From the NCBI GenBank assembly GCA_017311315.1, contig CM029617.1, positions 8,135,820 through 8,199,819 of the forward strand: a stretch of 64,000 bases of DNA. Direction: 5' to 3'. Made by a program: the position numbers and the translations under genes. The notes under the pieces were generated by a model. It was not told the origin of the DNA. It saw only the letters and a list, made by a program, of their open reading frames with translations, and searched no databases. Shown piece after piece: positions 22,160 to 34,096 of this stretch (the stretch's first letter is position 1; each line of letters starts with the position of its first letter). This stretch comes from Dendrocalamus latiflorus (taxonomy: Eukaryota > Streptophyta > Magnoliopsida > Poales > Poaceae).

Positions 22160-25138
22160 TTAATAAAGAATGTGTTGGTCTTGCCATTTTACAGAACGAG
22201 CTTTATTTGTTGTCATTATGTGATGATGTGAATGTCGTATGCGATAATGAGAACGTCGCGTGCGAGAAAGTGATTGAATCCTCGTCTCAAATGAAAACAG
22301 AAAACGAAAGAGAACTCATAATGAATCGTCGAAATTATGGCACTGTCGTTTAGGCCATATTTCGAGGGGGAGAATAGAAAGACTAGTTAGGAATGATATT
22401 CTTCCTCCATTAGAGTTCTCAGACTTAGAACAATGCAGAGAATGCATTAAAGGAAAATATGTAAAGAAAATAAAGAAAGACGCTAAAAGAAGCACAGGAG
22501 TTCTACAAATTATTCACACAGATATTTGTGGAACTTTTCCTGTGAAAAGTGTGGATGGATATGACTCGTTCATAACATTCACAGATGATTACTCCCGTTA
22601 TGGATATATTTATCCAATCAAACAAAGAAATGAAGCCTTGGATAAATTCAAGATATTTAAGGCTGAAATTGAAAACCAACACGATTTAAAGATTAAGATA
22701 GTCCGATCTGATCGTGGGGGGGAGTACTACGGTCGACATACCCCATATGGACAAGTTCCTGGACCTTTTGCGAGGTTTTTACAGGAAAATGGAATAATGG
22801 CCCAGTATTCTATGCCGGGCGAACCTCAGCAAAATGGAGTAGCTGAAAGACGCAACCGTACCCTGATGGATATGGTGCGAAGTATGATGAGCTACTCCAC
22901 ACTCCCATTGAGTTTATGGATGGATGCGTTGAAAACCGCCATTCATATTCTCAACAGAGTGCCTAGTAAGTCGGTGCACAAAACACCGTACGAGTTGTGG
23001 ACAGGAAGAGTTCCCTCACTAAACCACTTACGTGTGTGGGGAGTCCTGCTGAGGCTAAAGTATTTAACCCAAATCTTGGGAAACTTGATTCCAAAACAGT
23101 AAGTTGCCATTTCATTGGCTACCCTGAAAAGTCAAAAGGTTATCGTTTCTACTGTCCAGACAGATATACAAAGTTTGTAGAAACGAGACACGCTGTCTTC
23201 TTAGAGGATGAAATGATGAGGGGGAGCATGGTAGCTCGAGAGATTGACCTTGAAGAGAAGCGGGTGTATGCGCCCACTCCGATGATTCAAGAGCCATTCT
23301 TCACACTACCTGCTGTCGCTGCACCGACGGTGCAAGACACTGTGGTGCCAGCACCTGTTATTGTTCCTCCCGTGGCAACAATGAATGAGAATGAAGAACC
23401 TGTTCTTCAGGATCATATAGAACCAACTGCCACAGATGAGGGGGAGCAACAACAGCCTCAAACAGTAGATGTACCAAATGAGGAGGCCCCGAGGAGGTCT
23501 CAAAGAGTAAGAAGATCAGCTATTTCTGATGATTATCAGATTTATCATACAGAGGAATTTCAAATGGAGGATGATCCCACCTCATTTGAAGATGCCATGA
23601 GAAGCGGAAATTCCTCAAAATGGCTTGAGGCCATGGAAGAGGAAATGAGGTCCATGAAGACTAATAAAGTCTGGGACTTGGAAATTATTCCTAAAGGAGC
23701 CAAAACAGTAGGCTGTAAATGGGTCTACAAGACTAAACATGACTCCCAAGGGAATGTAGAAAGACATAAAGCGCGACTTGTGGCAAAAGGCTTTACACAA
23801 AGAGAAGGGATTGATTACAATGAGACATTTTCTCCAGTCTCATGTAAAGATTCCTTCAGAATCATAATGGCATTAGTAGCACATTATGATTTAGAGTTAC
23901 ATCAGATGGATGTAAAGACGTCATTTCTTAATGGGGATTTGGAGGAAAATGTTTACATGGCACAACCGAAAGGTTTTGTCGTGGAAGGAAATGAAAGAAT
24001 GGGATGCCGCCTAAAGAAATCGATTTATGGGTTAAAGCAAGCTTCAAGACAGTGGTATTTGAAGTTTGACAGTACAATAAGAAAATTTGGGTTTAAAGAC
24101 AATGTAGAGGACAACTGTGTTTATGCAAAGTTTAAAGATGGGAAGTTTATCTTCCTAATCCTGTATGTGGATGATATTCTACTAGCTAGTAGTGATGTCA
24201 GTCTGCTACTGGAAACAAAGAAGTTTTTGTCCTCAAACTTCGATATGAAAGATCTTGGTGAAGCTTCATTCGTTCTAGGGATCAAAATTCACCGAGATAG
24301 AAACAAAGGGGTATTGGGACTGTCACAAAAGGCATACATAGAGAAAGTCTTAAAGAAATTTGGTATGCATAAAAGTAGTCCTTCACCTGCACCTATAGTC
24401 AAGGGCGACAGATATGGGGATTTTCAATGCCCCAGGAACCAGTATGAGATCGATCAAATGAAAGCGGTTCCATATGCTTCAGCTGTCGGAAGCTTACAGT
24501 ATGCTCAAGTATGCACACGCCCTGACTTAGCATTTGTTACCGGGTTACTTGGCAGATTCCAGAGCAATCCTGGAATAGAACATTGGAAATTGATAAAGAA
24601 AGTCTTGCGTTATTTGCAAGGAACAAAAGGCCTCATGATGACATACAGAAGATCAGACTCACTGCATATAGTGGGGTATACAGATTCTGATTTTGCGGGA
24701 GATGATAGAAAGTCTACATCCGGATATGTATTCACTCTCGCTAAAGGAGCTATATCGTGGAAAAGCTCAAAACAAACCGTCACTACATCGTCCACAATGT
24801 ATGCCGAGTTTGTAGCATGTTATGAGGCTACGGGGCAGGTGAACTGGCTAAAGAAGTTCATACCCGGTTTAAAAGTGGTTGACGACATCAATAGACCACT
24901 TAAGTTGTACTGCGATAATGAACCCGCAGTAACGTATGCCCACAACAATAAGTCAAGTGGTGCTGCCAAACACATTGATATTAAGTACTATGTTGTGAAA
25001 GATAAAGTTCGGGATCAAATTATAAGTCTTGAGCACATAAGTACCGCAAAGATGTTAGCGGATCCGCTTACTAAAGGTTTACCACCCAACGTGTTCAGAG
25101 AACATGTAGCCGGCATGGGTTTAAGGGAAAGCCTATGA
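22160..25138 (+). pseudogene. Copia pol (integrase, reverse transcriptase, RNase H) with frameshifts
   Basis: The pre-integrase zinc finger starts near 22340 (LWHCRLGHISRGRIERL, then CRECIKGKY). The integrase core follows with HTDICGTFPVKS, VRSDRGGEYYG and EPQQNGVAERRNRT, giving the D-D-E residues. Near 23040 a missing base shifts the frame; the rest continues open from about 23045 to TGA at 25136. That part has the reverse transcriptase (KWVYKTK, ARLVAKGFTQREGIDY, QMDVKTSFLNGDL, LYVDDILLAS) and RNase H (GYTDSDFAGDDRKSTSGY, ADPLTKGL). Another shift lies near 22260-22330, before the zinc finger. Most of the protease region is absent. Confidence 0.9.
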
Positions 25139-25327
25139 TTCCTGGACTAAAAGATGGCCCAAAAGTTTAAAGTAACTATTTCAGAACAGAGAGGTGTATT
25201 GTAGCTGTTGAATCCATCGGCGATTGACCGTGACGATGAGACATGTTCTATGCACTAATCTATGATGGAATGTGTAAAGTCAAAAAGTAATTAAAGATAA
25301 AGTATAGATTGAGATCAAGGGGGAGAA

Positions 25328-25808
25328 TGTTAGAATGATCTCAGCAGGGCATTTGGCCCAACGGCCAAATACCCTCCCCTTGCTCGCGCCCTGATCGGGG
25401 GCGCCCAGCCCAATAGGCTGGTGGGCCCCTGTCGCCAGCGCCATACAAAAGAGAGGTGGGGGCCGGGGCGGCACACACGACGAGGTTCACCGTGCCGCCG
25501 CCAGACCCACCGACACTACCCTAAACCCGATCTGTTGAGGGGGCGCTCCAGCGACGGGAAGCTCCACCGTGCCGCCAGTTCGCCGCCGACCGGGCCTGCG
25601 CCGTCGACCCCGTCGCCCCGCAGCCGCTTCTTCATCTCCGACCGCCGCTGCCCGTGCGCAGTCGTCACCGACGAACCGAGATGGCCACCTCCTCCTCCAC
25701 GCCGTCCGACGGTCAGTCTCCCTCTCTCCCTCTCGGTATCTCTCAAGAACTCAAATAGAAAAGGAGAACCCGCTAGATCTAAACCCTAGGATCCCCAAAA
25801 GCATATCA
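25328..25808 (+). repeat. 3' LTR of the second copia element
   Basis: 481 bp, reading base for base like 19686-20166, preceded by the purine tract AAGGGGGAGAA and followed by the TSD copy GTTTA. Confidence 0.93.
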
Positions 25809-27267
25809 GTTTAAAATTGCACTTCACTTCTATTGTTGTAAAAGGCTCGATTTGTTGCATGCTCGGATGCATTTTTTGTTATTGTGACTTGATGTGTTGT
25901 TTTGTAAATGGGGAGGAACACATGAGATCGTTCTCACTTTGTCATGGAGTGGGATGTTTTCCTGGTGGGTTTTGATTCAGTTCCAACTTCCGAAATGATT
26001 TTTTTGTGCACTGAGAGACTCCTAAGAGTATATAGCCCAGGACTGAGCCTTAACTGCATCACAACTGTGATATGGAGTATTTGGATTATGTACTTTCTTT
26101 TGTTTATCTTCGCCTATGTATTCTGAAAGGCACTGAAAATGACTGTTCCTGGAAAAGGAGAAAAGATGGCCCTCTTTTTTTAATACATTTTTTCTGGTGG
26201 AGGGCGGTGGGGTTTATGCAGTAGCATTAGTTGACCTCAAACTACATAAATGTGTCACAACTCACAAGCCTATAGGCATTTAAGATTTGAATATCAAGCG
26301 AAGTTGTGCAACATTAGGTCATGTTGAGATTTGTTACATTTTTGTTCGTCATAATGTTGTCAAAACTTGAGGGAGGCTCGACGCGTCCTGGAGATGTTTC
26401 AAAACTGTTTTTGGAAGTTGCTGTAGAATTTTTTCTCCAATTGCTGTTTTACTTTTGTAAATTAGATCTTAAAAAACAACTATAATGTTCGTCACACAGT
26501 AGAACCTTTTGGCAATGTTAGGATAAAGCTCGGCAAATTACATAAAGCCTGCACATATGGAAGGTGTGGCTGTTTGTATGTTCCCTTCAGCGTATCATAC
26601 TCGACCAGATTTTGCGATAATATGTATTTTGTAGTTTGAATGTTGTAATGGCAGGCACCAACTAACATGGACTTACGAGTGAAATAAGCTCCTATTTAAT
26701 TAAGTCTTAGGAACTACTCTTATCAATTCTGCATCCCTGACAATTATTTTGTCCAAGGACATGGGAGTTGACTTGTATGATTGTATCTACTTTTATAATT
26801 TGTACTATCATTTGATTTACACGTTGTGCTATCATTTTGTGTGTATGATCATAATATCATATTGCCCATAGATGAATGCAATGCATGAAGTCTGAACATA
26901 CAAAAATGCACTGTCATGCTGCTATAGACTACAGTTATGCAAGGATAGTAAGTTTTTGTATCAGTTATCTATTGCCTGATTGCCTCTCACCGCAATGTGC
27001 TGTTGCATGTCACTAGTTTTTTTTAAAGAACTATTCACAGTTCCACATTGTCCATTGCTGGTACTGTAGGGGAAACCCTGCATGCTTGCTTTCACCTGTA
27101 GTAGATGAATGAAAGTATAAAACATAATTGATTATGAAACTCAAGATATATGAGGTGATTTGTACAGAATGTATATGAGGTGATTTGTACAGTATGTGGG
27201 AACTAACTGTACATGGGTGATTCTCCATAAGTTTCATTGGCAATTCTAACTTGTGTTACATTGTGCA
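25809..27267 (+). other. Intron-like AT-rich DNA
   Basis: No coding or repeat feature is recognised. The stretch ends in a good acceptor, TGTTACATTGTGCAG, at 27253-27267. Confidence 0.4.
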
Positions 27268-27915
27268 GCACTTGCGGCCATCTCTGAAGACGAATTCTCG
27301 CTGATCGCCAGAGTTTAACTACAACCGGAAAGGCTAACTCTTGGGGGGAAATGTTGGGACACTTCCAAAGCTGCCCGGTATCTTCTTGGAACCCTTCAAA
27401 TTAAGTGGATTAAACTATGAACCTGTTAACACCAGCGACTCAGTCTTTTACCTCCTTTGTATATATGCATATAATGCATGCCGCTTTCTTGCCTCCTGCG
27501 GCTGCTGCATTGTCAAACCGGGAGAAAGTGATGGCGTCTCTGAACAATGTACTCACTCCGTTGTTGCCGATTAATTGTCAGATGGGGGAAATGCTACGGC
27601 GGCTGTGAGAAAGACGTGTTAGTTACAAGCTTTTTACCTGCTAATCTTTTTGGCGATGAGTCCTGCCTGCACCTGGTGGGTATTTGCCTTGCGCAAAGAT
27701 TGAAGCAACTCCGAAGGTAAAGAAAAGTGCCTTCGCTTTTGGAGTTGATTTTTGCTCGCCAATGATGCATCGTTTGGTCAGTGTTTGCTGTAACTGTGTT
27801 TCCTTTGAGGTGGAGTTGTGGATGACTCGGGTGTGTTTTTTTTTATTTATGGTTATAGTTACGGTTTATAGATTTTAACCCTAGTACAAGCGTTCATACA
27901 AATGAATCAAAAGTC
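27268..27915 (+). other. Candidate terminal non-coding exon (possible RPC6 3' UTR)
   Basis: After the acceptor ending at 27267 the base composition rises to transcribed-like levels, with several short frames but no family signature. Its position, the + orientation and the donor just after the RPC6 stop make it a candidate 3'-UTR exon of RPC6 across an intron swollen to about 24 kb by retrotransposons. It could equally be an unrelated non-coding transcript. Confidence 0.3.
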
Positions 27916-27920
27916 AATAA

Positions 27921-28303
27921 GGCCCTGTTTGGATCCCTCCATCTAAAGTTTAGTTACTAAAGTTTAGGTCTAAAGTCTCCAAACAGGTGGTCTAAAGTTA
28001 GATCTAAACTTTAGCTAACCCCTAAAAAACACTTTAGACCATTAGTCCACCAAAGTGAACTAAAGTGGTCTAAAGTTTTGGGTTCTTAGGCACAAAGACG
28101 TGTTTACCCATGCATGTTGGTCTCTCACCTCCTATTTAATGGCTGACGCACGAAACGAGGAGAGGTAGTATGGTCTTTTTAAAACTTTAGTCATATCTAT
28201 TAGTACAGGATTCAAACAGGACATTCGATTAAAGTTTAGTGGCTAAAGTTTAATCCAAAACTTTAGACAACTAAACTTTAGACCATGGGATCCAAACACG
28301 GCT
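27921..28303. mobile_element. Tourist-like (PIF/Harbinger) MITE, 383 bp
   Basis: The terminal inverted repeats are GGCCCTGTTTGGATCC and, from the other end, AGCCGTGTTTGGATCC. The TSD is TAA (27918-27920, 28304-28306). The interior is full of CTAAAGTTTAG/CTAAACTTTA words in both orientations and has no coding capacity. Confidence 0.85.
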
Positions 28304-29211
28304 TAAGTCATTTGTAAAAGCTGTCCCAATAAGTCTCTTTGAAATAGCGGCGGAGAAGTCGTTCTGTTTATTTGTTCAAGAAAAATTATAAGTTATAAGT
28401 TTTAAGATATAAGCTAAGTTAAAAAAGGCCGAAAACAGAATACTGTACTGTCCAATCGTTGCTGTGTACTACCTGAAAACTTTGATTTGATTTTCAAACA
28501 GAGCAACGTCCTTCAGTTTTCACAACTTCCTTTCCAACTGCTGGTTTAAAAATGAGCACAACGCGACATAGCAACCGCAAAGTCAGCCATAATGCATTTA
28601 TCTTAGGGGCTGCTTCAAACTGCTTTTAAGAGTCAGTTTCTATTTGTGGATTTTGGTTGAAAGTATGCTGTATTGGCTGTTAACTTTTTTGAATCATTCA
28701 ATTAAAAAATTATTAAATTTTTATGGATAATACAAATGAATAAAGAGAAAAAAGTAAAAGCAAAAAAGCCGAAAAATCTAAAAAAAGTCAAAATTAAAAA
28801 ACTGACGCGTTTCAAGTGCCTGAGCCATTTGGAGCAAAGCCTAGTGCTACCGCAACACAAGAGGCCACGGGTTTCAATTAGGCATGGATCCACATCCATG
28901 GTCGGGTGTAGGGCTGAAAAAATAGCTCGAGGCTTACGAACCAGCTCGCCTCGAGCTTGTGAATTTTTGAGCTGAGCTGAGCCTATTGTCTAGCTCGCAA
29001 CAAAAATGAGCTGAGTTTCGAGCTGCTCACGAGCTGCGTTAGGCTAGTGTCGTGTGGCCATCTCGTGCAGCCGACCCAGGAAGGCGCAGTGGTCCAGTTG
29101 GGCCAGTCAAATGTGCATGACTCATGTCCCCCGTATGATGTAGCCTTTTGTGACTCCCGTCCGATCCGATTCCCCATTCCCCAATCATGAAGTCCATCCT
29201 CGATCCCTAAT

Positions 29212-29250
<39 letters not shown>

Positions 29251-29389
29251 AGTGCTGAGGTCTAGGACCCTTGGCCACCACTGCAGGCCCGTCTACCTCG
29301 TAGTCGCGCCACTGCGCCCTGTCCTCCCTATCCTATCCTCCCCCTGGCCTGCCCCAACCCTTGAGGCCCCGCCACCTCCCTCCCGACAT
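28304..29389. other. Intergenic DNA with a GAGCTCG-rich block and a CT microsatellite
   Basis: At 28913-29040 AGCTCG/GAGCT words are repeated (ATAGCTCGAGGC, CCTCGAGCTTG, GAGCTGAGCTGAGC). A similar block on the other side of the gypsy element lies at about 37400-37490. A (CT)n microsatellite spans 29213-29244. No gene is recognised. Confidence 0.5.
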
Positions 29390-29620
29390 AGCCATGACGA
29401 CGCTAGTTACGGCATCAACAATAACTGGAAGGGCATTGAGAGGACGAAGCTCGATGAGGAGTTCAGTGTCGCCTCCACCTTCGTCGTGGCCTCCGGCGCC
29501 TCTGGCACCAGCATCCCCAAGGAGGTGCAGTTGAGGCTATACAACCTCTACAATCGCCATTGAGGGGTCCTGCACAGTGCCGTAGCTGTCTACCCTCAAG
29601 CTCAAGGCCCATGCCAAGTG
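29390..29620 (+). pseudogene. Acyl-CoA-binding protein (ACBP) exon fragment
   Basis: ACBPs bind long-chain acyl-CoA esters through a four-helix domain. The frame at 29390-29550 reads LDEEFSVASTFVVAS... and then EVQLRLYNLYN, matching the start of the domain. In the next frame the signature continues IAIEGSC...TLKLKAHAKW (29552-29620), with a frameshift near 29551 and an in-frame TAG at 29583-29585. The end at AAGTG followed by GTAGAT mimics the exon end after the AKW motif of plant ACBPs. No other ACBP exon follows within the window, so this is a broken fragment. It could be a captured gene piece or the relic of a local gene. Confidence 0.65.
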
Positions 29621-30414
29621 GTAGATTCCACCTCTTGTATTGCTAAATTTGTGAGGATTTGGTTCGATTTTCTATTAGAGTTGGGCTTAGCCTTATTGTT
29701 TTGGGACCAGGATTTAGGAAATAGATTGGATTTGATGGTGTTGTGGCTACGGGCCAAACAGAGAGAGAGATGGTAGTGGAGAGTGATGAAGATGAGTCTA
29801 ATGGCCTGCTCGCTCCCCATGACCTGTATTCATATATATACACACATGAGGAGTGCTTTTACAGTTATACCCTTACATCTGGTTATCCCCCTCTGGGGCA
29901 CTTATGTCATTACACATGGCCTATCCTGAGCCTTATGACCTCCTACCAGGCCTACTAGGTTTAGGTGGGGGCCACCCCTACGACAGGAGCCTCTCATGGT
30001 GAAGGGCTTCACGGGGCCGAAGCCATGTCGCCGAATCCTTTGGCCCCCTCCGTCCCCGCGGCCTGTGAACCTTTCCAAACTTGACCCGGGGCTGCGTTGT
30101 GGCCGAAGCAGACGCGTACGCCCCGGCCCTCGCCCTTCGAACGGGCGGCGGCGGAGGTGGCCCCAGCCGAAGTAGACGCGCGCCGGGGGCGTTGCACTGG
30201 CCCAGGTAAGCGTGGCGGGCCCCTGAGCTGTCGCGTGAGCCTTAAGCGATAAGGGACGTGCTGCGACGCTCGCTCTTCCGGCCGTCCACGTGGCGAAGCG
30301 TGCTTGGCGCGGTGCGGGCCTTGAGGCGTCGTGATCATTAATGTGACGGCGGGCTCCCGGCATTTGGACTTCTGCCGATTGGACTTCCGCCGGTTGGCTT
30401 CCCTGCTGCTGGGG

Positions 30415-30423
30415 TATATATAT
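30415..30423 (+). promoter_or_regulatory. TATA box on the antisense side of the gypsy element
   Basis: TATATATAT sits in a GC-rich context (GGGGTATATATATGGCG) on the plus strand, about 1.4 kb upstream of the antisense ORF. It is a plausible separate promoter for that ORF; this is inference from motif and position only. Confidence 0.4.
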
Positions 30424-30883
30424 GGCGCTGGTGCGGCGTTGTTCCTGCATGCATTTTGGTAGGAACTGCTCCCCTAAAATGGGCCCCTTCCGTGCAACAG
30501 CATTCCCTAGCGCCGTTGAGCGGCTTGGGGAATGTTGATGTACAGATGGTGGTCCATTTTTCTTGGGAGCTTGGTCAGCGTCAGTGATCGGTGGCCAGTC
30601 GCGCGTGCTGCCTTCGCGCTGTGTTTCCGCACACGATGGCAAGGTTTGCCCTGTTCTCCTTAGCAGACCTACCTACAGCCGGTGTTCCTTATGGAGCCTG
30701 CCCGCATCGCTTTGAAAAAATGCTGATGCACTGTAGGTGGCCTGTTAAGGAAAACGAGGCAGACTTTGCAGTTTGTCGTTATTCCCCGGCGCGGGGCCGA
30801 GGCGGGCGGCCAAGTGCCTTAGCTAGGGCGGGGACCTGCCGGTATCAAGGTGCCGACATCGACGCAGCGGGAATGGTGCCAAG

Positions 30884-31331
30884 CCGGGGTAGACGCGCGC
30901 GCTCCGTCCCCTACCCTTCGAACGGGTGGTAGCGGAGCTGGCGCCCAGCCGAAGTAGACGCGCGCGCTCCGTCCCCTACCCTTCGAGTGGCAGCGGAGCT
31001 GGCGCCCAGCCGGAGTAGACGCGCGCGCTCCGTCCCCTACCCTTCGAACGGGTGGCAGCGGAGCTGGCGCCCAGCCGGAGTAGACGCGCGCGCTCCGTCC
31101 CCTACCCTTCGAACGGGTGGCAGCGGAGCTGGCGCCCAACCAGAGTAGACGCGCGCGCTCCGTCTCCTACCCTTCGAACGGGTGGCAGCGGAGCTGGCGC
31201 CCAGCCGGAGTAGACGCGCGCGCTCCTCCCCTACCCTTCGAACGGGTGGCGGCGGAGCTGGCGCCCAGCCGAAGTAGACGCGCGCGCTCCGTCCCCTACC
31301 TATCGAACGGGTGGCAGCGGAGCTGGCGCCC
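30884..31331. repeat. Tandem repeat, 63-64-bp unit, about seven copies
   Basis: Units start GCCGGAGTAGACGCGCGCGC and contain CCCTTCGAACGGGTGG, a palindromic TTCGAA core. One copy is shortened by about 8 bases. A diverged copy lies upstream at about 30084-30190. All are inside the minus-strand gypsy element. Confidence 0.85.
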
Positions 31332-31854
31332 TCGCCTCGCGAACACCGCCACGCGTGCGGTGACTTGGGATTTCGCGATGCGGCCCTGCGCTGTAAAGGT
31401 TCCTGGAATCACGCCGGCCCCCAGTCTGCCAGGTTTAGGTTCCCGTACCGTGCGACCCGCCTCGACGCGCACAGGACACGCGGCGGCCTATGACTGGTGC
31501 GCGGCGGGATGTGGACGGTTGCGTGCTCGCGGCCGCTCGCCTCTTCCCTAGGCAAGGGGACACGGGGCGGGCGATGAATGGCGCCGCGCCGAAGCTGTTG
31601 TGATCCCCTGGCCCATTAGTGCACCTTTAATAGCGGCTAGGTAGCGTCGTGCTGTGACGGCCCTTGGCGCTTGTGGCCGTGGCCTTCCAGCTTTGGGTAT
31701 GGGGCATTGCGCTGGACAGCCGTCGCCCTCCCCGAACGCGAAGGCTTCTGCCCGCGGCGGGACCATTCCTTCTGCTACCGAAGGTACGGTGGCTTAGCTT
31801 ACTCTAGTGTATGCTTTTATGCCTTGGGGTGCTCACCTATATCCCGGTTTACAG

Positions 31855-32940
31855 CGTTGCTCATTCCGGAGGGGGAGCACTTGGCGGAACACGGGGCCTC
31901 CGCGCGCGTAAGCCCCGCGGACTTCGTGCCGCCTCCGGAGACGCTGAGGGCATGGCGCGGGATTGTGAATGACGCGGCCACCAGCGTCGACCCGCAAGTG
32001 CTGCAGGCCTACGGGGCGGGGCGCCTCGAGGACGCCTTCGAGGTGTCTGGGGTGAGGGTAAGTACTCATGCGACAACGCCTGGGCTAGCTGAGCTTGCTA
32101 AGTCTTTCCCTTCTGCAGACACTTGTGCTGGGGCAGACCCTGCAAACGGCCTATACTCGTGGCCGAAAGGCGCTCGAGGATAGGCTGCGGGCCGCCGAGG
32201 AGGAGCTGCGCGAAGCCTCTGGAGCCCGCTCTACCCAGGACGCCCGCATCCGCCAGCTGGAAGCGGAATGCGCCGAAGCGGGGACACACGCCGAGGGACT
32301 TGTTGCGTCGGCGCGGGAGTCGGCCGTGGCAGCTGCTGAAGAGAGGTTTGCGGCGGAGCGGGGCGGGCTCCTGGAACAGGTCGCCTCGCTAGAGAAGGAA
32401 AAAGGCGAGCTTGCCCTGACTCTAGCGGAGCGTAACCAGACGCTTGGCGACGCCTCGGTGGTTGCGTGGGACGCCATGCAAGCGCTGGAGAGCCATCTTC
32501 AAGGGCTGGTAACTGAGGTGCCGGACCGCGCCTTTGGCCCGGAGGAGCTGTCCCGGACCCTCCGCTGGGTCGGGGATGCCGCCAACGTCGCGCGCGACGC
32601 CGCTACGACCTTTGGCACCCACTGCGCGTACACGTCGGCATGCTTGGTGTGCGCGCTCCTGCAGCACCGCGGTTGTACGCACGTCGCAGGGCTAGATTAC
32701 CCCCGGCTGGAGATGCCTGGCGGGGCCGGAGTAATGTCCGGCGCCGTCCGCTCTGCTCGCCTTGCCCTCGGGCCTTTCTTCGATCGGATCTGGGCTTACG
32801 TCGGGGCGGATGCTGCACGGGTCGAGCTCCGGAAGTCGCTCTACGGGACGGGGAGCCTCGGCCAATTTCTGGACGGGGTCCCTCGACGCGACGAGGGCGG
32901 CGCTGGGTCCTCCGAAGGCGCCGGGAACCCGCAGGTCTGA
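31855..32940 (+). CDS. Antisense extra ORF of the Tat-like element (coiled-coil protein)
   Basis: Two coding exons, 31855-32057 and 32119-32940, are joined by a GT-AG intron (GTAAGT donor, CTTCTGCAG acceptor) in phase 0; a further upstream exon is likely because the first begins after GTTTACAG in mid-codon. The protein has a globular start (PADFVPPPETLRAWRGIV), a long charged coiled coil (LEDRLRAAEEELREASG ... AERFAAERGGLLEQVASLEK), and a C-terminal globular part ending at TGA 32938-32940. Its codon pattern is GC3-rich and the frame is open throughout, unlike the gag of the same element. Function is unknown. Similar proteins are often mislabelled as host hypothetical proteins. Opposite-strand placement agrees with antisense ORFs of the Tat lineage. 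Confidence 0.55.
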
Positions 32941-33428
32941 CGCCGTGGTGTCTAGGTGTAAGCGTGTGTTGTACTGCTCCCTCTTTTTGTGAATGGAGTA
33001 CACACTTGCTGCATGCATTCTGACTTTCGCCTATATCCTGGGCAGCTTCCTTGCTGGGGCCGGCTTCTTGCGGCCGACCTTTCAACCCGGCGACGCCTTC
33101 GATGCTGGCGAAGGGCCGAAGAGTCGCTGAACTTTTGGGCGGGCCGACCTTCTTCGAGCGAGGCACCAGCTTTAGCGCGTGTTAAGGACGAACCCGCGGG
33201 ATAGCGGCAAGGATGTTGCCGGACCATTGTGCTTGTGTGATTTTTCCAGTATGTAGATTTTCTGGCCTTTTGGGATATGCGCTGTGTGTTGATGCCACTG
33301 CGGGTTTGCCGGTACGCCACATGCTGCGCGGGGATGGGATCTCCACGCTCGACGCACACTGTTAGCGACGTAGTTGCGCAAGGGTTCCGTAAAACGGCGC
33401 TTGCGGGGGTAGTCCTTGACGCCCCACC

Positions 33429-33636
33429 TTTTTACAGTCCGTAGACTGGTGTGTGCGGAGGCGGACCTCGGCACGTTGCCTTTTTATAGTCCGTAGACTG
33501 GCGTGGGCGGAGGCGGACCTCGGCACGTTGCCTTTTTATAGTCCGTAGACTGGCGTGGGCGGAGGCGGACCTCGGCACGTTGCCTTTTTATAGTCCGTAG
33601 ACTGGCGTGGGCGGAGGCGGACCTCGGCACGTTGCC
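33429..33636. repeat. Tandem repeat, 52-bp unit, four copies
   Basis: Units read TTTTTATAGTCCGTAGACTG and end CACGTTGCC. The last three are identical by eye; the first differs at a few positions. Confidence 0.88.
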
Positions 33637-33660
33637 TTTTTGCGAGGGCGTCCCCCCGTT

Positions 33661-34096
33661 GCGTCTTTTGTTTATACTCAGGCCCGTCACCTTTGGCTAC
33701 GGCGAGTGCACACGCGAACATGCGACTTCGATTTATACTCAGTCCCGTACCCCTGGCTACGGCGAGTGCACACGCGAACGTGCGTCTTTGTTTATACTCA
33801 GGCCCGTCACCTTTGGCTACGGCGAGTGCACACGCGAACGTGCGACTTCGATTTATACTCAGTCCCGTACCCCTGGCTACAGCGAGTGCACACGCGAACA
33901 TGCGTCTTTGTTTATACTCAGGCCCGTCACCTTTGGCTACGGCGAGTGCACAAGCGAACGTGCGACTTCGATTTATACTCAGTCCCGTACCCCTGCCTAC
34001 GGCGAGTGCACACGCGAATGTGCGTCTTTGTTTATACTCAGGCCCGTCACCTTTGGCTACGGCGAGTGCACACGCGAACGTGCGACTTCGATTTGT
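33661..34096. repeat. Higher-order tandem repeat: 60-bp units alternating A/B (120-bp period)
   Basis: Seven full 60-bp units plus a partial one. A units contain TTTATACTCAGGCCCGTCAC and B units TTTATACTCAGTCCCGTACC; both end GGCGAGTGCACACGCGAAC. The order is A-B-A-B-A-B-A-B, so duplication acted on the dimer. The period is a multiple of three, which leaves several frames open. Confidence 0.9.

Larger units (their letters stand above)
19686..25808 (+). mobile_element. Copia LTR retrotransposon with LTRs that read as identical
   Basis: Both LTRs are 481 bp (19686-20166 and 25328-25808) and I can see no difference between them. A perfect 5-bp duplication GTTTA flanks the element (19681-19685, 25809-25813), and the primer site TGGTATCAGAGC lies at 20168-20179. 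Order inside is gag, integrase, reverse transcriptase, RNase H, which is the copia order. The integrase region carries frameshifts, so this copy is probably non-autonomous although it inserted very recently. Confidence 0.95.

Noticed and set aside
30884..31331. CRISPR-like regular repeats
   Set aside because: There are no unique spacers: units are contiguous tandem copies inside a plant retrotransposon.
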